A DNA stretch of 64,000 nucleotides from Paenibacillus woosongensis (GTDB lineage Bacteria > Bacillota > Bacilli > Paenibacillales > Paenibacillaceae), in the NCBI RefSeq assembly GCF_030122845.1, contig NZ_CP126084.1, positions 3,782,001 to 3,846,000 of the forward strand, in the 5' to 3' direction. The translations under genes were made by a program, and so were the position numbers. This document shows positions 34,001 to 43,327 of this stretch, in pieces. Under the pieces are notes generated by a model. That model had not been told where the DNA came from and ran no database searches. It was given only the letters and a program-made list of their open reading frames with translations. Each line of letters begins with the position of its first letter. Position 1 is the first letter of the stretch.

Positions 34001-36693
34001 GTTGCGCTCCCTGACCATACTCCGTCCGGATCCAGGGTGCCCGCTTCGGGGGCCAGAGCAGGCCTCACATTTTCCCAGTGAACCATATCGTCACTCACCC
34101 AATGTCCCCAATGGATTTGATGCCAATATGGACCTTGCGGGTTATGCTGATAAAATAAATGGTATTTACCGTTATAATAAATGGGTGCATGCGCTTCATT
34201 CATCCAATTTTGCGGCGGCATCGCGTGGTACTGGGGACGATGCTGATCTCCATCAAACACACTCGGGTCCTCGTCAATATCGCCATTCGGAATTTCCGGA
34301 ACCGATCCGCCATGAAGCGTTTTCACATTTTCATATTCAGCAAGGATCTCCTGAGGGGTAAGGGCTTTGTTTTGCAGCTTCACTTCGTCGATAAGTCCGC
34401 TGAACATATTATAGGAGAACAAACCTGCCAGCTCGACCGGTTTATTATTTTTACCGATCATCAGGTTTTCCGTAGATGGGGTGATCGGAATGTCCACAGG
34501 GGTGGCTTGGGAAGCGACTTCCTCGCCGTTCAGGTACAACTTCATCATCCCATCCTTTTTGTCGAAGGTAGCAGCTACGTAATTCCATTTGTATTTTTCT
34601 AGTGGATGATCTTCGACCCACACTTGAATCCAATGGCCGCCGATCCCGACCTGCATCGACCAAGTGCCGTGCCGGTACATGCCAAGCTCGAAGCCTTCCG
34701 CTTTATCCTGATTAGATTGGCTAATGATGGTGGACAGCTTGTTTCCGTCTCCCCATTCATAGCTGCGGGGGGCAACCCAAGCTTCAACCGTTAATGCGTC
34801 ACGTGCCGGAACCGTATTCTCTGCCTTAATCTCAATGTAATTCGAATATCCATCGAAAAGCAACGCCCCGCCTTTTACTCCGCGCGAAGTCCACCTAGGG
34901 TCTTTAGAGGCCATATACCTGGCATCATTAAATACATAATACACATCATGCTCAAGATTGCTTACGTCCTCAAGGGCCTTCTTTCCTGTGCCTTCATCAA
35001 AATTCATGTAGAATATGTTGCCCACAGCGCGAGTCTCAAAAGCATCCACGGAAATGCTGGCTTGATTCGATTGATCGATTACCTTGATGTAAAGCTTCTT
35101 ATTATAATGTTCTTGCATTTTCCACGAAATTCTCTCATTTGCCCGGATGTTCCCGGTCTTCTTGAGCAGCGTGTCAGTGTTGGCATCATATAGTGCAACG
35201 CAGGCATCCTGCGGATGATCGACACCTAAAATAGTAAAGTTAATCGTTCCCGTTCCCTGAAGCGTGAAAATACTAGAGGTGATCGAGCCCTGTCCCTCCA
35301 ATGAGGATTTGGCATAAAAGTTGCCTTCTTTACCTGCCCCAGGTTCATCGGTTACTTGAAAAGCATTGCCTTCAACGGTCCAACCGTCAAAATTTCCGGT
35401 TTCAAAACCTGGATTCTGCATTTCGGTCGGCATGATGTTATCGGCCATGACTCCTTCTTGCGGAACAAGTTCATTGAAGGTGTTAAAGGCGTCCGCAAAG
35501 ATGAGTCCCCAATCCGAAGCCCCTTTATCGACGATCTCAATATATAGCTTCTTTCCGATATATTTGGAGAGATCGGCTTTATATTGCTCCATATTCGCGA
35601 GTCTCAAGCCTTGCGCAGGATCCGGAAAGCCGGACTCGTTAAATTCGGTGTTTCCGTACCTGGCAATCAAGTCTCCCGAATCCGCATCGATCACGTTTAC
35701 GTATACTTGATCCGTATGCTTGCCTCCTCCCAGTCTGAAGGTAATCCAGCCGGTTCCCCCAAGCTCAAAGGTGCTGGAACGAAGTACGCCGGTCGCAGAT
35801 TCGTCATACTTCCAGCCGTTTAAGTGATAGGCGCCTTCCTGGTTATACGGAATCTGTTCCGCCCACCAGGTTGTTTCATCTGAAACGCTGTTTGGACCGA
35901 AAGCTTCGCCTTCAACGACTGTCCATCCCGATAAATCTCCGGTTTCAAAGCCGGGATTTTCAATTTGATAGCGTTTGAAGTCCGGCTTGATATCCGTGGC
36001 GACAATTCCCTCGGCCGGCTCGGATGGATGATACATGAAGAAGGCGTCCGCAAAGATCAGCCCCCAATCCGAGGTGGCATTATCGACGATCTCGACAAAC
36101 AGCTTTTTACCCAAATGCTCTGAAAGATCCGCCTTATATTGCTCCATGTTAGCAAGCCGCATGCCCTGATCGGGATTCGGGAAACTCACGTCGGCGAATG
36201 CGCTGTTGCCATACCTGGCAATAACCTGCCCCGTATCGGCTTCTACGATATTTATAAATACTTTGTTAGGATTTTTTGCGCCGCCCAGCTTGAAGCTGAT
36301 CCAGCCGCTTCCGCCCAGCTCGAAGGTGCTGGAACGAAGCACGCCGGTCGCGGACTCGCTATACTTCCAACCGTTTAAATGATAGGTTCCTTCCTGGTGA
36401 TAAGGGATTTGCTCCGCCCACCACGTAGTTTCGTTCGATACGCTGTCCGGACCAAACGCTTCGCCACTGACTACCATCCAACCTGTCATATCCCCCGTTT
36501 CGAAACTTGGATTTTGAACTTGATAGACCGCATCCGTAACCGACCATCCCAGGCCCGGTTTTGAATCGAGAGCTTCCCCAAAGCTTGACCCCTGCTCGGC
36601 TGCTGCCGAAATTCCGGGAGAAACAAGCTGGAGCACGATCGCCCAAATAACCAGTCTGGAAATCCAACTCTTTTTATTCTTAACTTTTCTCAT
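31042..36693 (-). CDS. Surface-anchored multimodular GH32 fructanase with SLH domains
   Basis: 1883 residues. A signal peptide (~1-33, ending PGISAAAEQ) is followed by two near-identical ~185-residue modules (each with NPxFETGD and YHLNGWKY). A shorter related module comes next, then a LamG domain (~560-790) and GH32 (~810-1340). After these are another FATGDLTGW-type module, a linker, and three SLH domains that bind the cell wall. The enzyme should cut levan or inulin at the surface. The GH32 nucleophile motif reads WMNEAHAP instead of WMNDPNG, the second is FRDPFVW, and the acid/base motif is VWELPVLLPLG instead of WECPD. The Asp-to-Glu change may mean a different reaction, such as fructosyl transfer. 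RBS GAAGGGAG. Its start is 111 bases after the preceding GH32 gene. Confidence 0.9.
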   Translation of the reverse strand: MRKVKNKKSWISRLVIWAIVLQLVSPGISAAAEQGSSFGEALDSKPGLGWSVTDAVYQVQNPSFETGDMTGWMVVSGEAFGPDSVSNETTWWAEQIPYHQEGTYHLNGWKYSESATGVLRSSTFELGGSGWISFKLGGAKNPNKVFINIVEADTGQVIARYGNSAFADVSFPNPDQGMRLANMEQYKADLSEHLGKKLFVEIVDNATSDWGLIFADAFFMYHPSEPAEGIVATDIKPDFKRYQIENPGFETGDLSGWTVVEGEAFGPNSVSDETTWWAEQIPYNQEGAYHLNGWKYDESATGVLRSSTFELGGTGWITFRLGGGKHTDQVYVNVIDADSGDLIARYGNTEFNESGFPDPAQGLRLANMEQYKADLSKYIGKKLYIEIVDKGASDWGLIFADAFNTFNELVPQEGVMADNIMPTEMQNPGFETGNFDGWTVEGNAFQVTDEPGAGKEGNFYAKSSLEGQGSITSSIFTLQGTGTINFTILGVDHPQDACVALYDANTDTLLKKTGNIRANERISWKMQEHYNKKLYIKVIDQSNQASISVDAFETRAVGNIFYMNFDEGTGKKALEDVSNLEHDVYYVFNDARYMASKDPRWTSRGVKGGALLFDGYSNYIEIKAENTVPARDALTVEAWVAPRSYEWGDGNKLSTIISQSNQDKAEGFELGMYRHGTWSMQVGIGGHWIQVWVEDHPLEKYKWNYVAATFDKKDGMMKLYLNGEEVASQATPVDIPITPSTENLMIGKNNKPVELAGLFSYNMFSGLIDEVKLQNKALTPQEILAEYENVKTLHGGSVPEIPNGDIDEDPSVFDGDQHRPQYHAMPPQNWMNEAHAPIYYNGKYHLFYQHNPQGPYWHQIHWGHWVSDDMVHWENVRPALAPEAGTLDPDGVWSGSATYDRNGNPVLFYTAGNDSLSPNQRTGLATPADLADPYLEHWVKYPEPVTEQKGNGIHNEFRDPFVWYDEEVDKWYQLVTSGLQDYSSGTALVYVSDDMYNWEYKGPLYVSDRNLYPELGTVWELPVLLPLGRDSTGKQQHIFMVNPHEKPEHVAPSNDVQRDVEVFYWIGTWDRDNFRFIPDQEAPSKLDVGDGYLTAESGMVTPDGRTVVFSMVQNVRTPQAEYQAGWAHNLALPVSLSLDSHDQLRIEPIQEMQSLRGAKLVDFADKNLEAANQWIQNVKGDMLEIVMEIDPGEAQKFGLKVRRSENGQEETLIYYDKTNGTFNVDRTKSSIDPDVRVDGIQGGYVELGGEHLKLHIFLDRSVVEAFANYKKKLTTRVYVGRYDSLGLKVWADKDITVKSMEVWNMNALTGEPAAPVYVPDDWDNSVYTDITDLPNHDFATGDLTGWLAEGDAFQDVHVTDAKLFWDTIYFNPSQKIPGGYHLWGFNEVAGGDSLTGTLKSQNFVLGGNGKINFLVSGGRDLDKLYVALVRVSDEKVLFKETATNYEEYQRKVWGASQYIGEELYIKVVDQSTAGFGHINVDDFNVPVRVKNPTNPTVPTKPIDPAPSIPVESGSTVSNGVNPSKPASPNSLSFEMAKGERQVLFPVKTAANDGKNALKIKHSGAEIEVPAEVLKELQGLVTSEELERAQISFEIDTLSADRMKALIERVKSKNKADISALGEVYDFKLSIVKGDGTELKLEKFAKPVTIRLSAQENYHQDLTGIYYIADNGRLDYVGGTYVEGKWIADVSHFSKNAVLTYDKSFEDVNASFWAHDVIKRMAAKQIVLGVSETAFAPKQNVSRAEFASLIVRTLGITGTNSTTFKDVAPTKWYVSSIAAAYEAGIVTGRSNDTFAPEDTISREEMASMIYKAYLFHTGQKAAVNRQSNFKDAGTISGWASDAVAALQELGLVNGRGNQLFMPHETVNRAEGAQIISLLLDKVNK

Positions 36694-36803
36694 TCAAGAG
36701 CTCCCTTCATTATTCGAATAAAACGCTTTCAAAATGCAGGTGCAAACTTCCTGAATGCATATAACGTTCTATGCCTATCGGCAAGAAGCGCCGAAGCGCT
36801 TCT

Positions 36804-39083
36804 CTACCAAATAGACTGCATATCCCATACTTCCATAGATTTAACGATAAGCTCTCCATCTCCCCAGATCTCTAGCCCCAAAGAATCCCTACGGGTCGGA
36901 TAGACCCGGGTCGTCAGGCTTTTCAATCCGTTAGCATAGGCTTCAACCATAGAGCGATCCAAATAGATATGAAGCTTCAAATTCTCACCTAACAGTTCCA
37001 GTTTGCCGCCTTGAATCCCTTTGCATTTTTCTCCTGGATGCAGCGTCGTCTTCGTCCGGTCCACCAAGAGTCTAGCTTCATTGAAATCATAGTACAGTAA
37101 AGTTTCCTCTTCACCATCCGGCGTACAACGGACCTTGATTCCGAGTTGTGACGCACGAACCGGCTCCAGTTCCACTTGAATCTCAAGCATGTCACCCTGA
37201 ACGTCCCTTAACAACACATTAGCCTCGGCCAATGACTTGTCACGGATCGATAGCCGCTTAGCACCACGCAGAGACTCCAGCTCTTGAATCGGCTCGATTC
37301 CCAGCCGTCCATCCTCCCGCAAATACACGCTCAATGGCAAGCCTGCGTTATGAGCCCAGCCTGATTGATACTCCAGTTCGGACGTCCGGTCGCCTTGGGC
37401 GATCGTGAAGACGATGTTTCTGCCGGTTTTCGGATCCACCATTCCGCTCGGGCCGGTAAAATGGAAATCACCGACATCAATCAGTTCCGGTTCCTCCTGA
37501 TCGGGAATGAACGAAAGATGTTCTTTATCCAGCCGCCCGATCCAATAGAACACCTCGACATCGGCGCCCTTTCCCACAGGGCTGACCAGTAAAAGATGCT
37601 TGTTCTCACCCTGCTTGTCGGTGCCAAGAGGAAGAAGGACAGGGAGCTCCCAGATCGGTCCAAGATAGGGGAACTTCTGAATATCCGCCTGATAAAATGG
37701 CCCTTTGTAAGTCCAATTCAGCATATCTTTGGACGCAAATGCCAGTGCAGCCCCGCCTTCGCCTTCGATTCCTGATCCAACTAAAGCATACCAGCCTTCA
37801 TCGTCCTTCCACACGAACGGATCGCGAAAATCCCCGAATGCGCCCATTCCCTTCTCCTGTACGATGAGCGGCTCCGGATGCTTGATCCATTGAACCAAAT
37901 TCGGATCGCCATCCCGGGAATAAGTGCTCCGGGCAAGCGCCACGCTCTGATTCGGCGAAGCACTGTCATTGCCTGCCGTAAAGAACAAGACAGGCAGACC
38001 GTCCGCATCATAAGTTGCACTTCCCGACCAGATTCCGTCCGGTGCAAGCTGATCCTTTTCAGGCGCCAGGGCCACCGGAAGATCACGCCAATGTACGAGA
38101 TCCTCACTGACCCAATGCCCCCAATGGATATGATAAAAGAACGGCCCTAGCGGGTTATGCTGATAGAACAAATGATAATTCCCGTCAAAATAGATCGGCG
38201 CATGCGGTTCATTCATCCAATGGGCGGGTGGGCTGACATGATACTGCGGTCTGTGCCGGTCCTGCAGCAGAGGTGTCCGATCCAGCTTGATCTCATCATA
38301 TTGCAACTGAGGCTTAATGCCCCCATGCACGGAATCAAGCATTTGCTGATAAGAAGCGGCCACTTCCTCTGCACTTAAGGCCCGGTTGTATATTTTCAAT
38401 TCATCGAGGATACCGCTAAACATCTGGAGATTGAATATTCCCGCCCACACGCTGCTATGATTATTTTTGCCGATGAGCAAATCCGTGCCCGTGGCTTCAG
38501 CAAGGCGGGAACCGCTGGGCACTTCGGAATAAGCAATTTCACGGCCATTCAAATACAGCTTGATTTCGCCGTTATTCCCATCAAAAACAGCATTTACATA
38601 AGACCATTCATTCTTCGGCAGTTCACAGCCGTCCGGTGACCAAACTTCCTTCCAGCCCCCATCCTCGAGTCCAACCTGGAAAGACCAGCGGCCGTGTCTG
38701 AATATGCCAAGCAAATACCCCTGCTTGCAGTCCATATTGTGGCGGTTCACAATGGCAGCCAACTTGCCTTCATAGCCCCAATCATAGGAGCGTGGCGCAA
38801 CCCACACTCCTATGCTTAGTGCCGATCGAAATTCCGGCCCGCCGTTTGTGGTTTCTTCACTGACCGAATGGGAAATAAAAGTCGAGTAACCGTCGAACAG
38901 GAGACCGCTTCCCGTTACTCCCTTTCTCCACTGCGGGCCGGTCGGTTCGGTAAACTCCGCTTGATTAAATACGTACTGAATCTCATTGCGGACACGGGAT
39001 ACATTCTCCAGAGCGCTTGCTCCCGCTCCTTCATCAAAAGGCCAATGCATGATTAATCCCTGGTCATCCATTGGGCAGCTCAT
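36804..39083 (-). CDS. Intracellular LamG-GH32 protein
   Basis: 759 residues without a signal peptide. Residues ~1-245 form a LamG/concanavalin-like domain (LIMHWPFDEGAG, WVAPRSYDWGYEGK, LLIGKNNHSSVWAG) and the rest is GH32. Domain order and sequence match the central part of the SLH protein at 31042-36693, so one was probably derived from the other. Its GH32 motifs are WMNEPHAP (Glu where the nucleophile Asp is expected), FRDPFVW and IWELPVLLPLG. The start ATG at 39083 overlaps the stop of the kinase-GH32 fusion by 4 bases, with GGAGGG upstream, so the two are translationally coupled and probably act together on imported fructans. Confidence 0.88.
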   Translation of the reverse strand: MSCPMDDQGLIMHWPFDEGAGASALENVSRVRNEIQYVFNQAEFTEPTGPQWRKGVTGSGLLFDGYSTFISHSVSEETTNGGPEFRSALSIGVWVAPRSYDWGYEGKLAAIVNRHNMDCKQGYLLGIFRHGRWSFQVGLEDGGWKEVWSPDGCELPKNEWSYVNAVFDGNNGEIKLYLNGREIAYSEVPSGSRLAEATGTDLLIGKNNHSSVWAGIFNLQMFSGILDELKIYNRALSAEEVAASYQQMLDSVHGGIKPQLQYDEIKLDRTPLLQDRHRPQYHVSPPAHWMNEPHAPIYFDGNYHLFYQHNPLGPFFYHIHWGHWVSEDLVHWRDLPVALAPEKDQLAPDGIWSGSATYDADGLPVLFFTAGNDSASPNQSVALARSTYSRDGDPNLVQWIKHPEPLIVQEKGMGAFGDFRDPFVWKDDEGWYALVGSGIEGEGGAALAFASKDMLNWTYKGPFYQADIQKFPYLGPIWELPVLLPLGTDKQGENKHLLLVSPVGKGADVEVFYWIGRLDKEHLSFIPDQEEPELIDVGDFHFTGPSGMVDPKTGRNIVFTIAQGDRTSELEYQSGWAHNAGLPLSVYLREDGRLGIEPIQELESLRGAKRLSIRDKSLAEANVLLRDVQGDMLEIQVELEPVRASQLGIKVRCTPDGEEETLLYYDFNEARLLVDRTKTTLHPGEKCKGIQGGKLELLGENLKLHIYLDRSMVEAYANGLKSLTTRVYPTRRDSLGLEIWGDGELIVKSMEVWDMQSIW

Positions 39084-41548
39084 GCATCATCCCTCCCTAC
39101 AGTCAACTCAGCTGTGTTACCGGGAATAGTAATGGATTTAAGCGTATGGATCTGAAGCGAATCCAGTACTACCTGCCCTGATTTCGTGCTTACCTCGACA
39201 TTCTCGATAGGAGCGCCAGGAAAAATTTGATCCGTCAGTGCAACCAGGCCATGATCCGCATACACTTCAACGGAATTGCGGTCCAGCCAGATATGCAGCT
39301 TGATCTTTCCGTTCAACGCAACGATTCTCGCACCGTGCTTGCATGCGAATGATGAGTGGAAATCCGTAACCCCCGATTTTGAACGGTCGATGAATATCCA
39401 TTGATTCTCAGAGTCATATCCGATTACGATCTCTCCCTCCCCAGAGGATGTCAATCCGATATGAACTTCTTCACCGGACCGGATATCGATATCCGCTTCA
39501 ATCTCTAGCAAATCCTCCTTCACCTTCTGCAAAAAAGGAGTCTTCGGCGTAACAGTGACGTCATTCCAGCGCATGGATTCTTTGCGAAGCTGTTCCGTTT
39601 CCCGGACTGGCATTTGGGTCAAACTCACACTTCCGTCCCGTTCGGTCAGTGACAAGGCGCGAGGTAGAGTCATAGCCCCTCTCCAAGAACCGGTAGGTGT
39701 CTCGTTGGCATACTTCCAGTTACTCATCCACCCGATGATTACACGGCGTCCGTCTTTCTCAGGTATATCCGACCAGGAAACTCCTGCATAATTGTCTCTA
39801 CCATAATCCAGCCACATGATGTGATCGGCCGTATTGTCGTTAATGAATGTATTTCCGTCAAACTCTCCAATAAAATATTGCGTACGTGATCCTTCCGGAC
39901 ATCTGGGATTATCGCCGATGCTTATGATAAGTACCCATTTGGTACGCCCGGTGTCATCAATCGGCAATTCAAACAGATCAGGGCACTCCCAAACTCCGTC
40001 ATGTGAACCTTCTCCTCTACCGAATTCACCGCTAAAAGACCATTCACGCAGATTTTTAGATTGGTAGAACCGGACATGATCTCCTGCCACGAGAACCATA
40101 ATCCAGCGCCCGCTTTGTGAATGCCAGAACACCTTCGGGTCACGGAAGTCAACAAGCTCATCCTCTGCAAGTACGGGATTCCCCTCATATTTCTGCCAGG
40201 TTTGACCTTTGTCACTGCTGTAAGCCAAGCTTTGCCGCTGGCGCGGCTGTCCGGTCTCCGGATGTGTATCCGCATGGGTAAAGAGCGCAACCAATCCATG
40301 AGATTTTTCGAACAATCCGCTGCTATTTTTCCAGTCCACCACACAGCAGCCCGAGAAAATAGCACCGTGCTCATCCGGGAACAGGGCGATCGGCATATGC
40401 TCCCAATGTACCAGGTCTTTGCTTACCGCATGGCCCCAGTGCATCGGTCCCCATTTATTTCCGTAAGGGTGGTGCTGGTAGAATAAATGATAAGTTCCCT
40501 CGTAAAAAACTAATCCATTGGGATCATTCAACCAATGGGATGGAGGTGAAAAATGAAAACCCGGTCGGAAATATTCATCATTAACCTGTTGGTTGGAATC
40601 AATCATCTGATTTATTTCATCTGTCGTCGGCATTGCTCCAAGAGCCCCCTTTCGTGTTGTTACCAGCGCTCCGCCGGCATTAGCAAAAGTCAGCATGCTA
40701 GTGATTTGCTGGTTGGATAGATCATTCAGAGAGCTTCCTGCTTCCAGGATTTTATATAACAAGCAGCCCAGAAAGGCATCCCCGGCTCCTGTCGTGTCGA
40801 TGACGTTTACTTGAAATCCTGGAACATATCCATCCTGCCCAGCCAATCGGTAATAGCAGCCTTTTTCCGCTAAAGTAACGACGATTAACGTGATATCAAA
40901 CTGTTGCTGAAGCTCAAGTGAGCCCTTTTCCACATCATCTGTGCCCGTAATAAAAGCAAGCTCTTCTTCCGATATTTTTAAGATATCGGCATACATCAGG
41001 CCCCAAAGAATATTCTGCTTGGCCTCCTCCTGACTCTCCCATAACGCAAACCGGATATTCGGATCGAACGAAAGTAAAGCTCCTGCTTCCTTTGCCTTAA
41101 GAACTGCCGTCTTTGTTGCCGTCCGGGCCGGTTCATGAGTCATGGACAACGAGCCATAATGTAATACTTGGCACGTTTCAATCCTGCCCAGCGGAATATC
41201 TCTTGTGTGTAAGAAGGTATCCGCTCCCGGGCTCCGGAAGAAGCTGAAGGAGCGATCCCCTTTGTCATCCAAATGAACAAATGACAGCGTAGTGCTCGCT
41301 TCCTTCGTATAAGATACTCCAGTCACATCCACACCGATGTTAAGTAAAGTCTTCTGCAGCAAGGAACCGAATTGATCCTCCCCGACCTTGCTAACCAATG
41401 CCGTTCTTGCTCCTAATCGGGATAGCGCAGCGGCTACATTAGCCGGAGCCCCTCCAGGATTGCATTCAAACTGCTCGTTACCTCCCGCTGTACGGCCTGC
41501 CGGAGTAAAGTCAATCAATACTTCCCCGATCGCAATAACATCAAGCAC
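39080..41548 (-). CDS. PfkB fructokinase-GH32 beta-fructofuranosidase fusion
   Basis: 822 residues in one frame. Residues 1-~305 are a PfkB sugar kinase: MLDVIAIGEVLIDFTP, the sugar-binding NPGGAPANVAAALSRLG, and the anion-hole/catalytic DTTGAGDAFLG. After a short linker (EINQMIDSNQQVNDEYFRPG) comes a complete GH32 enzyme with canonical WLNDPNG (~335), FRDPKVF and WECPDLF motifs and a beta-sandwich end. The fusion should release fructose from short fructans and phosphorylate it in one polypeptide. Start is GTG at 41548 after GGGGAG. It lies 24 bases after the binding-protein gene and overlaps the next gene by 4 bases, so it is mid-operon in cassette B. Confidence 0.93.
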   Translation of the reverse strand: MLDVIAIGEVLIDFTPAGRTAGGNEQFECNPGGAPANVAAALSRLGARTALVSKVGEDQFGSLLQKTLLNIGVDVTGVSYTKEASTTLSFVHLDDKGDRSFSFFRSPGADTFLHTRDIPLGRIETCQVLHYGSLSMTHEPARTATKTAVLKAKEAGALLSFDPNIRFALWESQEEAKQNILWGLMYADILKISEEELAFITGTDDVEKGSLELQQQFDITLIVVTLAEKGCYYRLAGQDGYVPGFQVNVIDTTGAGDAFLGCLLYKILEAGSSLNDLSNQQITSMLTFANAGGALVTTRKGALGAMPTTDEINQMIDSNQQVNDEYFRPGFHFSPPSHWLNDPNGLVFYEGTYHLFYQHHPYGNKWGPMHWGHAVSKDLVHWEHMPIALFPDEHGAIFSGCCVVDWKNSSGLFEKSHGLVALFTHADTHPETGQPRQRQSLAYSSDKGQTWQKYEGNPVLAEDELVDFRDPKVFWHSQSGRWIMVLVAGDHVRFYQSKNLREWSFSGEFGRGEGSHDGVWECPDLFELPIDDTGRTKWVLIISIGDNPRCPEGSRTQYFIGEFDGNTFINDNTADHIMWLDYGRDNYAGVSWSDIPEKDGRRVIIGWMSNWKYANETPTGSWRGAMTLPRALSLTERDGSVSLTQMPVRETEQLRKESMRWNDVTVTPKTPFLQKVKEDLLEIEADIDIRSGEEVHIGLTSSGEGEIVIGYDSENQWIFIDRSKSGVTDFHSSFACKHGARIVALNGKIKLHIWLDRNSVEVYADHGLVALTDQIFPGAPIENVEVSTKSGQVVLDSLQIHTLKSITIPGNTAELTVGRDDA

Positions 41549-41572
41549 AGTTTCTCCCCACCTATCCTCTAG

Positions 41573-43201
41573 TTATTTATTTTTTAAGTTTTCGTTATAA
41601 CGATCAAGCCCGGTTTGATAAATTTCCATTAAGTCATTCAGGCCCATCTTCTCCAGTGTCTTCACATAGTTGTCCCACTGTTCATTCACGCCGCCATCAA
41701 CAATGAATTTAGCTCTTTGCGTATTTACGTATTTGATCAATTCAGGCTCAATCTTGTTGATTTTGTCCAGTTCCTCTGGTTCAAAGAAGATGCTTGGATA
41801 GTTTTCCTTTTCCATGTACGGATTGTAATATTGCTCCAAATCTTTAGCACGCTGCTGGGCCCGCAGCTCCATGTCTACAATTTTTCCGAAATCTTCAAAA
41901 GTAATGACGCCTGGTCCGCCCGAACCCGGAGCAACCTTTTGGCGAAACTCACCTGCGGAGATTCCATCCGGAACCGGCAAGTTCACCAACTTACCGCTTT
42001 CATCCTTCTCAAATACGACGTCCAGCGGGCCCCAATGGATTTGAGCGGCCATATATGGTTCATACTGCTGATCGATCCAACGCATGGTGATTTCCGGGTT
42101 CTTATTTTCTTTGGTAATAACAAAAGCCCCTCGTCCTGGACCACCGCCATTGGCACGTCCGATTGTCTGACCTCCATTCGGCCCTTTCAGCGGAGACAGC
42201 AGAACATAATCCTTACTGCGCTCAGTCCCGACAACCTCATCGATTTCCCACCAGATATAAGATCCAAGTGTCTCATCTGTTGTTTTACCTTTTGCCAGAT
42301 ATTGTGCTGCGTCCTGGGTAAAGGATTCTGGATCAATCAGGCCCTGTTTATACCATTTTTCATGAAAATACTTAAGAGCTTCCTTATATTCAGGCTGATT
42401 TGCGGTGAAAATGACTTTTCCATCGCGTACGACTCTATGCTCCAGGTTATCCGGAAGTCCGAAGGCGCCGAAAATTCCGGCAATATCCATACACCACTGC
42501 ATATGCATAAAGCTGAGTGGGATTTCATCCTGCTTTCCATTGTCATTTGGATCCTGAGTTTTAAAGGCAAGCAGTGCCTCCGTGTATTCATCCAGTGTTT
42601 GCGGCACTTTCAGACCCAGCTTATCAAGCCAGCTTTTGTTGATGACGTGAAAGAAGGGGTTAGTTCCAAGATTATTATCTTCCCAAGACGGCAGCCCATA
42701 GATATGCCCATCCGGCGCCGTAATCGATGATTTGATATCTGGCCGTCGTTCGAAAAGCGCTTTCAAGTTAGGTGCATATTGATCAATTAAATCCTCCAAC
42801 GGAATAATGGTTCCGTCTTTACCGTAATTGATTAGCTCGTAGTCGGTAAATCCAGCTGCATAAAATGCATCCGGCAAATCTCCGCTTGCGAGTAACAAGT
42901 TTTTCTTCTCTGCATAATCGGTGTCAGGAATGTTCTCCCATTTGATCTTGATGTTTGTTTCCTTTTCCAGCCGCTTGAAAATTTCCATTTCCGAGAACTC
43001 CGGCGCCAATGCAGCTTTCGGGGATACCATTCTTAATGTCACTGTATTGTTCACAATTGGAAGGCCGGTTTTGTTGAAATTTGTATTTTGAACCGGGCTG
43101 CTTTCCTGTTTTTTTGACCCGTTGCCGTTTTCCGAACATCCGCTAAGCACAAATGCTCCGGCTAATACAAGAATTCCTGCTTTTTTAAATAAAGACTTCA
43201 C
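41573..43201 (-). CDS. LipO-type sugar-binding lipoprotein
   Basis: 542 residues from a GTG at 43201, which has AAAGGGAGG eight bases upstream; the ATG at 43225 lacks a site. The lipoprotein signal ends AFVLSGC, with Cys22 lipidated. The size (~540 residues) and the motif-like QNTNFNKTGLPIVNNTVTLR opening are typical of the large binding proteins that work with LplB/LplC permeases in Paenibacillus. It follows the permease genes and precedes the kinase-GH32 fusion. The ligand is inferred to be oligofructan. Confidence 0.93.
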   Translation of the reverse strand: MKSLFKKAGILVLAGAFVLSGCSENGNGSKKQESSPVQNTNFNKTGLPIVNNTVTLRMVSPKAALAPEFSEMEIFKRLEKETNIKIKWENIPDTDYAEKKNLLLASGDLPDAFYAAGFTDYELINYGKDGTIIPLEDLIDQYAPNLKALFERRPDIKSSITAPDGHIYGLPSWEDNNLGTNPFFHVINKSWLDKLGLKVPQTLDEYTEALLAFKTQDPNDNGKQDEIPLSFMHMQWCMDIAGIFGAFGLPDNLEHRVVRDGKVIFTANQPEYKEALKYFHEKWYKQGLIDPESFTQDAAQYLAKGKTTDETLGSYIWWEIDEVVGTERSKDYVLLSPLKGPNGGQTIGRANGGGPGRGAFVITKENKNPEITMRWIDQQYEPYMAAQIHWGPLDVVFEKDESGKLVNLPVPDGISAGEFRQKVAPGSGGPGVITFEDFGKIVDMELRAQQRAKDLEQYYNPYMEKENYPSIFFEPEELDKINKIEPELIKYVNTQRAKFIVDGGVNEQWDNYVKTLEKMGLNDLMEIYQTGLDRYNENLKNK

Positions 43202-43327
43202 ATAGATAACCTCCCTTTTATTCATCCGTCAAGATAAAATCATACGTGCTCTACATTTGCGTTTGTTCAATTTCTGCACATCCCCCCTTTCAAGCTTCGT
43301 CAACATTAAACTCAACCAACATTAAAC

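Noticed and set aside
41717..42730. Plus-strand ORF (337 codons) opposite the LipO-type binding protein
   Set aside because: Antisense shadow; no ribosome site and no domain pattern.
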